Assembly: GCA_026545765.1 (NCBI GenBank)
Contig: CM048840.1
Span: 25,176,765-25,240,764 of the forward strand
DNA: 64,000 nt
DNA from: Plantago major
Taxonomy: Eukaryota > Streptophyta > Magnoliopsida > Lamiales > Plantaginaceae
Direction: 5' to 3'
Part shown: piece after piece, positions 34,113 through 46,322 of the stretch
How positions within the stretch are numbered: the first letter of the stretch is position 1
Layout: every line of letters begins with the position of its first letter
Position numbers and translations under genes: made by a program
The notes under the pieces: model-generated
Database searches by the model: none
The model's input: the letters and a program-made list of their open reading frames with translations, nothing else
What the model was told of the DNA's origin: nothing

Positions 34113-34445
34113 TCAAGTCTTTTTTTTGTCTTTGTCTTCTCCGGAGGGCTGCCGTCCTCTCCCAACACCTGAGCTCCCTAGCTCTATCGAGATCAATCTA
34201 GTATTAACTTTACTTGTAATCTTCAGAGCCGACAGCGTCAGTACCCCACTCAGCATCCATGTCTTGGTCAGCTTCATCATAAATTTCATCCTCCTCCTCG
34301 TTCTCGTCCTCCTAAATATCATCAGAGGAGTCTTCCTCCCAGCTATCATATGAGCAGTCATCCTCCCCGTCCTCCTCATAGTTATCATCTCGGGAGTCCT
34401 CTGAGTTGTCCCAATTATCCGTTTAGTTGTAAGAATAATCCTCAT
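34113..34445 (-). pseudogene. Acidic protein gene fragment
   Basis: On the minus strand a frame from about 34430 to 34215 reads as an Asp/Glu-rich segment (EDGEDDCSYDSWEEDSSDD, one internal stop, then DENEEEDEIYDEADQDMD and EWGTDAVGSEDYK). Its end abuts a GTAAAG donor-like sequence. It may be the last part of an exon captured or left from a gene; no family can be named. Confidence 0.3.
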
Positions 34446-34688
34446 TGGAGTTCCCTTTTATAATAACAATAAATATGGGCCCATCTCGTGATAAATAATT
34501 ATATACAGACGGGGAGACTTGATCTTATTTTTTAAATACAAATTTTGCGAGATACAGTCTCTCGTAGAGATCAATTCAACATCACATATTTACGTACAAA
34601 TATTATATGTTTAACTTCAAACATCGTATGTATAATAACATGCATTATGCTTGCATTACATGCATTTATTAACATGTTTGTAGTTAAA

Positions 34689-36069
34689 TGACGGGTGTTA
34701 GGTTACGCGAATGTCATTGAGGTGAAACGCTTTACTAATAACTCGCAAAGCTTTGTAATTTAAGATCGGAAGCCTACAATCCACAAACAAGCAAGTTAGT
34801 ATAGCAGAAAGATGACTCGGAGTGTCGTTCTCTCTGTATACTTCGCATAGGCACTAGCAAATACCGACACAAAGTTGGCAAATCTAATTCTAAAGCACGT
34901 AATCGTAAACAAGAGTTCTTTGGGGCTGTACGAGAAGAATCAATTTAAAGTTGTGAAAACATGCAAGTACGTAAACATATTGAAAGCAGTAGTAAAAGCG
35001 TAAAGATTGAAAATGTTTTGACAATGGTTTAACGGTGTAAAGGATCCACAACCTCCCTCTATTGTATTGCTCACGACTACTTAGTTTCAAACTACGTAAA
35101 TATCGTATGTTGGGCCATCATGATACATATCATAAACCAAGACGCATTTGGTAAAGATACCGGCATTTTCACCAATGGTTACCTTGTCACAAGGGGTAGG
35201 TCCATCACATCTCAATTCCTCGTTTGAGTTTAAAGAAGATGACAACAAAGAACAATCACAACTTACATCTAAGACCAATTCATCTATTATAATAAATATA
35301 ACCGAGCAATGCAAAGAGTTTGGCGGTTCGCCTTTACAAAAAGGTCTAGCTACTCATAGCAGGAGTAGTAAACATTGTATCAATAATAAAAACACTGAGT
35401 AAAAGAGTAAGAATGATTGTTCATGACGACTTCGTTTTTCGTTCTTCAATTGTTATGACGGCCAGGGTATCTGATTAGGGTTTCGGGAGGTGGTTCCTTC
35501 TCTTGTATTTTGTTGCACCTCAAGAGAAGTATGGTTATGATTTTGAGAGGCCTCGACATTGCTTATATAGTGTTCAAGTCCTCGAAATTTCGTGCATAGA
35601 AGCCTCTAGAAGGTGGTAGATCACGGGTTAAACAATTACGAACTTGGGCTAGCAAAAAACCTTCTCCATCAGCATGTGTGCGACCGTTGGGCTCGATCCT
35701 TGCTTCAATTCTTCAGTTCTTCGGGGCCCTTTCTGGACGATCATGGGAGACCAAACTTCGTTATCCTGAAAAGTGGTCTTCTACGATGTTTTAGTGCTTC
35801 CAATAAGCTTCGCAATAGTGGGTCCCGTGCCTTGATTGAATTCTCCTAGCTCCTTGTATGAATTGATGATCGTTTATCGGTATTTCCTCGGATTAAGCGT
35901 ATTTCATCGTATTTGCTTCAATAATCGCCATAATCTCTTCACTTTGCATATTTGTAATTCGTGAAACATCAAAACACGTAATTAGGCATAATGTGACAAT
36001 GAAATTTAATATTGCACCGAAAACGATGGTCAAAATAGGCCTTAAATTGCACATTTCATTGGTACATCA
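34689..36069. repeat. Solo LTR, probably Gypsy type
   Basis: 1,381 bp starting TGACGGGTGTTAGG and ending GGTACATCA (TGA...TCA), flanked by a perfect TTAAA on both sides (34684-34688 and 36070-36074). The termini and the layout (AGCAGTAGTAAAAGCG near 34986) resemble the Athila LTR in this window, but it is not the same family. TTATATAG near 35563 is a possible TATA box. No internal coding region remains. Confidence 0.7.
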
Positions 36070-36222
36070 TTAAATATGCAATGTTTGTGACAAAACACTC
36101 CCTCATTGGTCTCTGCGAAAGACGATTTTTTGCAAAAGTTACTCATTTTTTAAATGTTGATTTTGAACTTTTATTTGATTCCTATTTGAATGATTTAGAA
36201 GAAATATAGGGGGAAAGAAATA

Positions 36223-36428
36223 CTCCCTTTGTCCCGGGTATAAGTTTTAAGAGAAAAGTGAATAAAAAAGAAAAGCTGGTGATACAATAGCAAATATAAT
36301 GAAAATAGTAGGAGAGATAGTGAATAAAGTAGATGTAATTTTTCTTCATTTAGACGATGAGAATTAAGAAGTAGAAATTGAGACGTAACAAAATAGAATA
36401 TGAGAAGTTGAAATGGGGACGGAGGGTG
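36223..36428. mobile_element. Stowaway-type MITE upstream of RPS24
   Basis: 206 bp bounded by CTCCCTTTGTCCCGGG and GGGGACGGAGGGTG, flanked by TA. It ends 193 bp before the RPS24 start codon and 67 bp before the first site II motif. Confidence 0.82.
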
Positions 36429-36494
36429 TATCTGGGCGGATATGGATATGAGGGTTTGAGGTCGAGTCGGGTGCGCGGGTTTCTTCACACTGAC

Positions 36495-36550
36495 TGGGCC
36501 TGGCCCTAAGTATATAAAGTTTCTCCCTGGGCCAAATAATAAAAACCCTA
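36495..36550 (+). promoter_or_regulatory. RPS24 promoter: site II, TATA and telo-box motifs
   Basis: TGGGCC occurs at 36495-36500 and 36528-36533 (site II type), TATATAAA at 36511-36518, and AAACCCTA at 36543-36550 (telo-box), followed by a pyrimidine-rich leader. This combination is usual in promoters of plant ribosomal protein genes and links their expression to growth. Confidence 0.8.
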
Positions 36551-36551
36551 G

Positions 36552-38116
<1,565 letters not shown>

Positions 38117-39121
38117 ATTTCAGGTTTTGCTATTTTATGGCCTCAGTTTATTGAAGCAGAGTTGTTTTTCCTTGGAAGTTGGACAATTTTTATGATATTA
38201 CAAATCAAGTCTTTTGAGTTTTTGTCTTATCTACATCCGTAGTATTTGGACAATTGTCGTCCCCTAACAGTAATCTAAAATGTTTTCTTGCATGGATCTG
38301 TTGAATAGTTAACTCTTATATTATCTATGCAGTGCTCTTGCTGTTCGACTTATAACATAAGATTAAGTTGAGCCACCACATTGCTTCAGTTATTAGAATA
38401 TATACATTGTTGTTATATTTGGTGGTCTTTGGAATTAACATATAGTAAAATGCTAACTTATCTTAAAACAGAGTCATGATATCTATATGATGATATGTTC
38501 CTATACACCAGTCATTCATGTCTAAACAGAGATTACTCCTTTCCGTTCTACCACGAAACACATGTTAGTATGTTACTGTAAGATTGCTTAAGATACATGT
38601 TAAATATAATTGGTATGGTTTGGAAATAGTTTCTGAAAAGAAGAAAAATACGTGATTTGATGTGGATTGGCAATTACTTTTATACCTTGGGTGGTCATTT
38701 GATATTACGAGTTATTTCCATTGTGTTGCCAGTTGGGGACAGTTTCACTTTGGGCGTGGAGACCAAGTGGTTTTGTGTAATCGGGAAGTTTCACGTGTGG
38801 GTTGAGAGTTGAGACTTGAGATCAAGTAGTTTTGAGTAATCAGGTTGGGTAAGGCCCCGGCAGGCCAGTACTTTTTCAAGTACCCTGCGCATTGAGTTCT
38901 GTTTATGCTGCCTGTTTATGTTTCCTGGACTCGGGTACGGGTTCATATCTAGATTTCGGTGCGTATATTTCTAAAATAAAATATGGGGACACGTACTCAT
39001 ATTGACATGGTCACGTTGGTACGGATGTCAATTTAATAAATATATAAATTTTAATGAATAATTTTGTCACTAATTAAGATAGTAGTACTAATTTCCAAAC
39101 GTAATTGTGTTTTACAAGAAA
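38117..39121. other. RPS24 3' flank and intergenic
   Basis: The first few hundred bases probably include the RPS24 3' UTR. Beyond that no gene, transposon end or array is recognised. Confidence 0.4.
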
Positions 39122-39129
39122 GATGTAAT

Positions 39130-39993
39130 TAGGCCTGGTTGTTGACCATTATTTGATTCTGGTTATAATCATAACCTATAACCAGTTACCGGAAAATTTA
39201 TTGACCGGTTCTGGTTAGATCATATAACTGGCATTAACCATAGGTTTAGGTTATTGACCGATTTTTATTCAAAATTATCTTCATATTTCACAATTTTCAT
39301 AGCAGTCGGTCAGCATCTCATTCTTCGTCTTCACTCTGCCCGTCTGAAAATTCTCAGCTCGCCAATCGCCATGAACTTGGATCTCAACTCGCCATGAAAT
39401 TCGATCCCAAATCGCCATGAATAGACTTTGTGATATCAATTCACGTAGCGGCTGGCTCAATTTCCTAGATCCCAAATCGCCATGAATATACTTTTTTATC
39501 AAATCATCAGGGAACCAACGGCGCTCCTTCACGATCGTCAGAGCAAGGGTTTGAGTAATTAGTGAATCAATTTACTGAACAAGGCTTTGGTTTGAGTAAT
39601 TTGCTTCACACAGATTAGTTCCGTTTAATTAGTAATTAGTGACTCAATTAGGAACTAGTACTTTACTTTATTAGTTGTTAAATTGTAAAGTTGCAGTGGA
39701 AGAATTATACGCAATATCATTTGCTGCACATTTGGGTTGTTTTCTTTTTGGCTTAATTTCAGGTGGAGTGGAGAAAATGAAGAATGAAAGAGAAGAGATA
39801 ATGGATAAAAAACATAATTTTGATTTAAAAAAAAAAACGGTTATGGTTTAACTGTAACCGAAAACTGGACTGATTATGGTTGCAACCGTTCGGTTGCTGA
39901 ACGGTTGCGATTACGGTTAAAAACCGTTCAGAAAATGCTAATGGTTATTGACAGGTTATGGTTATGGTTATTAACCAATCAGTTCCGGGCCTA
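39130..39993. mobile_element. hAT-like non-autonomous element
   Basis: 864 bp with termini TAGGCCTGGTTGTTG and (inverted) TAGGCCCGGAACTGATTGG, flanked by a perfect 8-bp duplication GATGTAAT (39122-39129 and 39994-40001), as expected of hAT. Subterminal regions carry GGTTAT/ATAACC-type repeats. The interior repeats GATCCCAAATCGCCATGAAT twice and codes for nothing recognisable. Confidence 0.8.
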
Positions 39994-40001
39994 GATGTAA
40001 T

Positions 40002-41280
40002 TCTTCCATCATGGGGCTGTAAAATGTAATTAAGTACTTGGTTAAATAGAGGCTCATGGATAGGCCCAAAACTCCAAATGAAAAAGGTCGTAGCGAACCC
40101 TAATGTCAGCTTCCTTACGTTTCTTTCTGCTCTCTCGAAAATGTTTATGGGCCTGTCCGGAGTTCATACCGGTACAGGTGCCATACTGTGTCAACACCGG
40201 TCTGGCAGCCAATCCAGCAAGTCCAGGTTACATGGTTGTCTGTGACTGCCTTCACGATTTCTTTGTGGTTGAATAGTTTGGATTGAGTACATGAAACTGA
40301 CATTTGTTTTTTGAAGTTTTGGATCCTACCCGGAAGTGTCACTGATTTTAACAATAAAAGGAGTATATGGCAAATGTATTTTTGGCATTTGCCATTGATC
40401 ATTTTTGTCGGCCGACTTGTATATCCATTACCGACTTGTCGCTCTAAGAAGTGGTAAAGTCTTGATTGATTTGCTGTTCTATTTGCTTCCTATTGCGTTT
40501 ACTTATCCCAAATATATATCTCTTGAAAACTGATTTTGGAGAATGGCTTATTGGACAACCTTTTTTAAACATGAATTTCTTGTTAAACTTAAAAAGTGGG
40601 TGCGGAGGATTGATATTTGGCTTTAATCCAGTTTCATTTCTCATCCTGTTTGTCTAACGACTTTAATCCAGTCGAAACAGTATTCATTTTTAATCCAACT
40701 ACTATTCACAACTAAACGACGACTCTGTAACACAACATACCAATTTCCTATAGTATTGCTAGATATAAGATCAGAAAATGGAATGTAAAAACTCCTTCAC
40801 TTTCAATCCTTTTTTCTTTTAACTAAAAGAAAAACATCTTGGATGATAGGGTCGGTTCATACTTCACGAAGATTAGATAGAGTGTCACGCGTGGTTTTTG
40901 AGCCAACAAGGTTTATCCGCATAAAAACAAATCAACAAGAGTCGTGGTAACAAATAACAACAGTAAAATGTTAATTGGCTCGTGAGATTCTGTAATACTA
41001 AATAATAATTCTGTAATTATAACCTGCGGAATAATATATTCGCACGAAGTTTCCATCAATGTTTATTCAATAGAAGAAATAACAAAATGTGACCACATTT
41101 AAGAATTCTCCGACGACCACAACGCAGAGTGGAAAAGACTTTTGGAGTGGACCATCACCATGTACCACAGCATTATTCCCAGCCAAATGTATGTACCACA
41201 ATTAATTATACAATTCTTCAAAGCAACCTATATGCATCTTTATCATCCATCATACACATTCTTCCACTTTACAAAGCCCC
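40002..41280. other. Intergenic with a promoter-like remnant
   Basis: GGCCCA (inverted site II) near 40061 and AACCCTAA near 40097 are followed by a pyrimidine-rich stretch and an ATG at 40141, resembling a ribosomal-type promoter without a following coding region. The rest is AT-rich and shows no gene. Confidence 0.3.
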
Positions 41281-41287
41281 TATAAAT
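41281..41287 (+). promoter_or_regulatory. TATA box of the 41416 SAUR gene
   Basis: TATAAAT lies 135 bp before the start codon. The preceding CATCTTTATCATC block is shared with the 2930 gene. Confidence 0.65.
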
Positions 41288-41415
41288 TCACTAACTCAAC
41301 ACCACAAACTCCACAATATCTTCACAACAATCTTCAATCATCTTCATAGGTTAATATTACGGTTAATACATCTTCCAATCCATACAAAAGGAGAATAGAA
41401 GACGCGAAATCGGAG

Positions 41416-41703
41416 ATGAAGAGAGGTTGGCTAGCAGTCGAGGTTGGTTTAGAGGAAGAAGACGGAGGACCTCAAAGATGTTCGATTCCAATAGCGTACC
41501 TTTACCATCCCTTGTTCCAAAGTCTTCTTGATAGAGCTCGTGAAACCTATGGCTACCACACGAACGGTCCACTTAGGCTACCTTGCTCGGTCGAGGATTT
41601 TCATCATCTAAGGTGGCGGATAGAGAAGGAAAGTACCGGTAACCATAGTCACCATCACCACCTGTATCAGCCTGCACGTTCTTTGTCATTTCGATCTTGT
41701 TAG
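41416..41703 (+). CDS. SAUR family protein (95 aa), twin of the 2930 gene
   Basis: Intronless SAUR protein. Core: GWLAVEVGLEEEDG, SIPIAYLYHPLFQSLLDRA, YGYHTNGPLRLPCSVEDF, LRWRIEKE. A His-rich patch then SLSFRSC ends it. It has the same length and the same C-terminal ending as the gene at 2930, with both core and tail alignable without gaps, so the two are recent duplicates relative to the other seven genes. The start is the first ATG after the TATA box. Family role: auxin-induced growth, usually by restraining PP2C.D phosphatases. Confidence 0.93.
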   Translation: MKRGWLAVEVGLEEEDGGPQRCSIPIAYLYHPLFQSLLDRARETYGYHTNGPLRLPCSVEDFHHLRWRIEKESTGNHSHHHHLYQPARSLSFRSC

Positions 41704-41761
41704 CGTATGTACACTTTTCTATAGAGATAAAAGAGGATAGGATACCTCCTCCTCTTTTAGG

Positions 41762-42026
41762 GTTTTTTTTTTTTTTTTTTTTTTTTTTTGTATTAGCCAA
41801 ATATATATTACGAAACGAGAACAAGTCCAAGAAATTACAATCGCAAGCATGATGCTCGACATCAGTACCTACGTGGAAATACAACCCTTAATCCCGACTT
41901 ACAACTCCACAAGAGACTGAACCTCAAGTTACAAAAATATCAAAATAGAGCTTGTTGCAATAAGATTCCAAAGAGAGGTAAAACAACAAGCAGCTTTCGA
42001 AGTGGCCCAATATAGACTCATAAGAT
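41762..42026 (-). mobile_element. Short 5'-truncated retroposon with poly-A
   Basis: 265 bp beginning (plus strand) with a run of over 20 T and flanked by TCTTTTAGG at 41753-41761 and 42027-42035. The minus-strand sequence next to the tail, ATATATATTTGGCTAATAC, looks like a plant L1 3' end. It sits about 60 bp after the stop codon of the SAUR gene, probably within its 3' UTR region. Confidence 0.72.
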
Positions 42027-42035
42027 TCTTTTAGG

Positions 42036-42374
42036 TGGTGTTTGAATAGCGTAAAAGGAAAATCAAAAGGATAAACTTCTCTATACTATTATTTACTTGA
42101 ACTTTGCCTCAATTAAAATGTTCTATGTCCATCAGAAAGGAAAGAACAATAGTAGAACAAGACAAGATTGAAGAAACTAGATGAGTTGTAATACTTCAAG
42201 TGTTTAAAAACTTGATTTGTTCTCTTTCACCAAGAGAATTACAAGCAATCTTTTAGTTCGCTTGGTCTGTTTGATAATCTAGATGTCTGGTAAGGAGAAT
42301 TTTTGAAAACTATTAGCAAAATTGGACCTATTAATTGTTAATAGGCCATGTTGTTAAGAATAATCCACAAAACA
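42036..42374. other. Intergenic, no gene supported
   Basis: AT-rich. No open frame with a recognisable domain and no clear repeat ends. Confidence 0.4.
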
Positions 42375-42376
42375 TA

Positions 42377-42594
42377 CTCCTCCGTCCCAGTTTCATTTAC
42401 CCGTATTCCATTTTAATCCGTCCCAAATTCAATTACCCATTTCTTTAATGAAAAATTTCTATCCTACTTTATTCACTCTCTCTCATATTTTATTTACTAT
42501 TTCTCCTACTTTATTATCATCTTTCTTACTTTATTCACTTTTTTCTTAAAACTTGTGTTCGGCCCCGCGGGTAATTGAAATCGGGACGGAGGAA
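42377..42594. mobile_element. Stowaway-type MITE
   Basis: Begins CTCCTCCGTCCCAG after TA and ends TCGGGACGGAGGAAG before TTA. Subterminal TTTCATTTACCC is matched inversely by GGGTAATTGAAATC. The interior is T/C-rich. Confidence 0.75.
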
Positions 42595-42756
42595 GTTAAT
42601 TAAATGTAGTCCACCATGTTTGCTATTGTGAATCATTTTTAACAATACGATTTATAAGATTAAATGTAAACCTGGTCTAGGTAAGTACCTTTCGGAGAAT
42701 TCAACCTCCATCTTCGTATGAGATGAACATTGGTTTTCCATATTCCTTGTAATATA

Positions 42757-43002
42757 CTCCCTCCATCTCGGAGAACTTCATACATTAGGATTAGCGTGGA
42801 GTTTTATGCGAAAGGTTAAAATAATGATAGAATATAAAAAATGTGGGAAAAAATGTACTTTTAATGGCAAAATGTATAATTTGAGTGTAAAGTTGAGATT
42901 GTTTATTATTTGTTGGGTGTGGGGTAACTTTCTTTTTTGATAATGTATGAAGCTTACATGGACCATTAAAACGATAAACGTATGAGCTCATGACGGAGGG
43001 AG
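42757..43002. mobile_element. Stowaway-type MITE, second copy of the 1484 family
   Basis: 246 bp, CTCCCTCCATCTCGG to ACGGAGGGAG, flanked by TA. Body co-linear with 1484-1734. Confidence 0.82.
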
Positions 43003-43315
43003 TAATCACTACATACAAACTGCACATAATGTTATTAAGAATTTGTAGTCCTCTTGTTAAAAGTTAAATATGTACTCTACTTATATTCCCTATCATGTCC
43101 AAGTGTAATTTTCTTTAAGTGATGGAGCCAAATAAGTCTGATGAATCATGAGGTTCACAATGATCAAATGATTCGCATTTCTTAATTACGTACTACTTGT
43201 CAAACATTTAATGGAGAATATTTTGTACCACTTCTCTATTTTCAATGTCAATGTACAACTAATATTCGAAGGCTGAGAATCCAAGTTGGGACCGAAAATG
43301 GATCCAATATCTAAA

Positions 43316-44371
43316 GGGTATGTGAAACGCATAACAATTTTTATTAAACGCAAAACACTTTTTAATATATTGCAAAAAAATCTTTATATATTAGAAATAT
43401 TAAAAGTGACCCAATATTTTATTTTTTGTTACAAAACCCTGCAACCTCAAATCTTTAAAGTATAGTACTTGTTAAATCATAAAATATAAAAAAAAAACAG
43501 TCAGTTTGACTGTTTTTTGAGTATTTTTTAACTTTTTTATTTTTTTCAAATAAAATGTAGTCAATTTTAATATATTAATGAAATGAAATAATTATTATAA
43601 CTATGAAAATTAATATTCGATTAATTTATAGATGGAAAAAAAGGAAAAAGCTGAACAATCATGAATAAAAAACATGTTGATCAAGAATTTTCCGAATTAT
43701 ATGAACAATCATGAATATGAAGATGTATATATCGTTTTAGTTTTATTCTTATAATTGTTAATAATACTCAATTATTACAAAATTAGCTAAAATTTGATTG
43801 GAATATATAAAAAAAAAATTAAAAATTGAAAAACAGTCCGTTTAGACTGTTTTTTGGGGTGGCAGCCTTACGGGCTGCCAGAATATAGATCTGGCAGCCT
43901 CAAAGGCTGCCACACCAGCGATGTGGCAGCCTTAGAGGCTGCCAGATCGCGCTCTAGCAGCTTAGAGCGCCAGAGCGCGATCTGGCAGCCTCTAAGGCTG
44001 CCAGACATATATTCTGGCAGCCTCATCCGGAAAATTCAAAAAACAGTTTTTTTAAAACTTTTTTAATTTTTTTAAAATAAAATGTAGTCAATTTTAATAT
44101 ATTAATGAAATGAAATAATGATTATAACTATGAAAATTAATATTCGATTAATTTATAGGTGGAAAAAAAAGGGAAAAAGTTTAAAATCCGACCAATACTT
44201 ATATGCAATGATTTTTTAAACGTTTTTTTGGTTCTTAAGAGTATATGAATTTCAACATTTGCGATTGAAGAGTTTTAAGATAAAAAAATAATTGAACCAT
44301 TATTAATATTTTCAATAAATAAAGGGTATGTTACAATTTGTAGAAATAGTGTTATGCGTTTAACATTTCTG
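43316..44371. mobile_element. TIR element with 8-bp TSD carrying a palindrome cluster
   Basis: 1,056 bp flanked by a perfect TATCTAAA (43308-43315 and 44372-44379). The ends share inverted AAACGCATAACA. The interior contains a roughly 100-bp direct repeat (about 43553-43650 and 44081-44180) that brackets the GC-rich palindrome cluster. The 8-bp duplication suggests a hAT-type element; no transposase is visible. Confidence 0.6.
43860..44022. repeat. Nested hairpin cluster of TGGCAGCC palindromes
   Basis: Four complete 21-bp hairpins of the form TGGCAGCC-5 nt-GGCTGCCA (43860-43880, 43892-43912, 43924-43944, 43983-44003), a central palindrome with arms GATCGCGCTCT/AGAGCGCGATC (43945-43982) and a final half unit at 44015. 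Outer arms, about 24 bp at 43878 and 43995, also pair, so the whole can fold as one large structure. An AAACAGTC...GACTGTTT hairpin precedes it. The open frame read through it is an artefact of the repeats. Confidence 0.9.
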
Positions 44372-44552
44372 TATCTAAATTACATTCAACTTAGGACAAA
44401 AATATATATATTCTTATGTCTTAGCCTAATCTCACTCCATATGCACCGAGACAAAAAGTTAACATATTTTGAATCAATTGTTTTGTTTTTTTGTTTCTTA
44501 TTAGCCTTGATTTGAACGTGTAAACATCCCGAATATACATCAAAACATACCT

Positions 44553-44560
44553 TATAAATA
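44553..44560 (+). promoter_or_regulatory. TATA box of the 44629 SAUR gene
   Basis: TATAAATA followed by TCCTTCGTATCTCTGTCACA. The same block precedes the genes at 47120 and 49687. Confidence 0.7.
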
Positions 44561-44628
44561 TCCTTCGTATCTCTGTCACATTTCATCAAATACCAACTCA
44601 TTCACCAAAAAGCCTCTTGTCACCAAAA

Positions 44629-44925
44629 ATGCCGTCATCTGCCTCTTCTCTAAAATCACCAAGGACTCGTAGAAGAAACGAAATGAAAGTGAGAAAAGGA
44701 TGCGTAGCAGTGAGAGTTGGATTGACAATCGATTATCAAGAGGAAGAGCAAGAAGATATAGGACTTTACATACCGATTGCGTATTTGTACAATCCCTTGT
44801 TTCAAGAGCTTCTGGAGAGAGCTGGTGAAGTTTACGATTACCACATGAACGGACCTCTGAAGCTGCCATGTTCATCCGAGGAGCTTCTTGAATTGCTGTG
44901 GAGGATAGAAAAGAGAAAATGTTAG
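44629..44925 (+). CDS. SAUR family protein (98 aa), MPSS subfamily
   Basis: Intronless. The start is the ATG at 44629 (MPSSASSLKSPRTRRRNEMK); the frame is open 12 bases further upstream but without an ATG. A basic N-terminal extension precedes the core: KGCVAVRVGL, an acidic loop (QEEEQEDI), IPIAYLYNPLFQELL, YDYHMNGPLKLPCSSEELL and LLWRIEKRKC at the C terminus. It is closely related to the genes at 47120 and 49687 and is the plus-strand member of the first of three convergent pairs. Family role as for other SAURs. Confidence 0.92.
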   Translation: MPSSASSLKSPRTRRRNEMKVRKGCVAVRVGLTIDYQEEEQEDIGLYIPIAYLYNPLFQELLERAGEVYDYHMNGPLKLPCSSEELLELLWRIEKRKC

Positions 44926-45480
44926 AAATCAATATAGTGAAGGAGCCAGATAATAATAATGTTGTTGGTGGTGTATGAGTTTAGTATCTACTTACAATCC
45001 AATTTGACTGATGATGATCCTTAATCATTGTATTAAGTGTTGTCCTGTATATTTTGCTACAACCTTCATTAATGTGAATCAAGAACCCTTTCTTTATCAC
45101 TGGTCTAAAGGTACATGTTAAAAGTAAGTACAATCTAGGCTGAAGTGAACTCGCTTTAAATGGAGTTTCTAAACTTTCTACATTAATAAACAATCCTATA
45201 TTTATACTAAAAATACATTTTACTCTCAAAAAGTAACTTTTCCTCACCTTTTTATTTTATATTTTCACCTAAAACTATGTGTCAACTCTAATATATGAAA
45301 TTCTCCGAAACGGAAGGAGTACTTATGTTCGATTAAGCTAACATGAACAATAAAACTTTGCAGCACATACCACCTCTAATTTTGTATCATTCGCAAGTCA
45401 TTGTGAATTGTGATGGTATATAAAGTGATCCAGAAAATCAAAATATGAAATCTAGACCCGAATTTCACTATATTCAGTCA
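44926..45480. other. SAUR 3' flank and intergenic
   Basis: No gene. A lone GAAATTCTCCGAAACGGAAGG near 45297-45320 looks like the worn end of a Stowaway-type MITE. Confidence 0.4.
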
Positions 45481-45683
45481 AAATTTACACACCCTTAATG
45501 GGTGAAGTGTATTTCTTAAACCCAGGTATTTTTTGTGATTTACCTGTGCTTCTTATGTAAAAGCAGGTAAATCCCTATGCATTTCACTCAACCGCAGGTG
45601 GTGTGATTTTGCTACATTTTTTTACCTGCGTTTCTTCAAATGCATGTATAAAAACGCAGGTAAACACCTATTTTCTTGTAGTG
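45481..45683 (-). mobile_element. CACTA (En/Spm) element end fragment
   Basis: The segment ends CCTATTTTCTTGTAGTG, the inverse of the CACTACAAGAAAATAGG terminus typical of plant CACTA elements. Subterminal copies of ACCTGCG/CGCAGGT in both orientations (about 45545-45662) fit CACTA subterminal repeats. The partner end was not found. Confidence 0.7.
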
Positions 45684-46025
45684 ATTTTCACCTAACTTTT
45701 TCAAATTCCAGTTTAAAATGCACACTTTATTATTCCATACAAATCTTATAAAAACATAACACCGCTCTTAATTAAACATCTGAAATATACTCTCTTTGAC
45801 ACACAACCACACAACAATCAAACTCAATCGAGCTAATCAAATAATCAAACATGTCATAGTTCAACATAAACCGTTGCAATCCAAATATAGCCAAGAAATT
45901 TTCAGTTCAACTCAACTCCAACATGCAAATACATCTTGTGATTATTACAAGGCAAAAGGAAACCAACTTGACCAGCAAAGTAAAAAATAAACTCCTAAGC
46001 AATCTATAATAAACTTATATGTCGA
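45684..46025. other. 3' flank of the 46322 SAUR gene
   Basis: AT-rich. A 64-codon plus-strand frame at 45796 lies over the expected 3' UTR of the minus-strand gene and has no domain. Confidence 0.45.
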
Positions 46026-46322
46026 TCAAGCTACTAATCTGAACCCATTAGACTGATCAGTCCTCTTCTCAATCTGCCACCGGAGATGAACAAAATCCTC
46101 AACTGAGCAAGGCAGCATTAGCGGACCATCAACATGATAGCCGTAGACTTCACTAGCTCTGTCAAGGAGCTCTTGAAACACGGGATTGTACAAATATGAA
46201 ATTGGGATGCAAAACCTCTCAAGTCGCATCGTACAGTCTTGCAAATGTTGATCGGCATCTGCTAATCCTACTTGAACCGCAACCCATCCTCTCTTCAACT
46301 TGGACTTCTTTTCACTTGCCAT
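46026..46322 (-). CDS. SAUR family protein (98 aa), KLKRGW subfamily
   Basis: Intronless, minus strand, starting MASEKKSKLKRGWVAVQVGL at 46322. After an acidic loop come FCIPISYLYNPVFQELL, YGYHVDGPLMLPCSVEDF and LRWQIEKR, ending NGFRLVA. It belongs with the genes at 49007, 51096 and 54054. It converges on the plus-strand gene at 44629, forming the first pair. Confidence 0.93.
   Translation of the reverse strand: MASEKKSKLKRGWVAVQVGLADADQHLQDCTMRLERFCIPISYLYNPVFQELLDRASEVYGYHVDGPLMLPCSVEDFVHLRWQIEKRTDQSNGFRLVA

Noticed and set aside
41363-41572. Minus-strand frames opposite the SAUR genes (also 44576-44932, 47115-47348)
   Set aside because: Mirror frames of conserved SAUR coding sequence.
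43854-44066. 70-codon frame MGWQPYGLPEYRSG...
   Set aside because: It lies wholly in the palindrome cluster; open only because of the repeat composition.
44617-44628. Upstream extension (four codons) of the SAUR frame at 44629, and likewise at 49675
   Set aside because: The codon there is TTG, not ATG; the conserved MPSS/MQSS start is the ATG 12 bases downstream.
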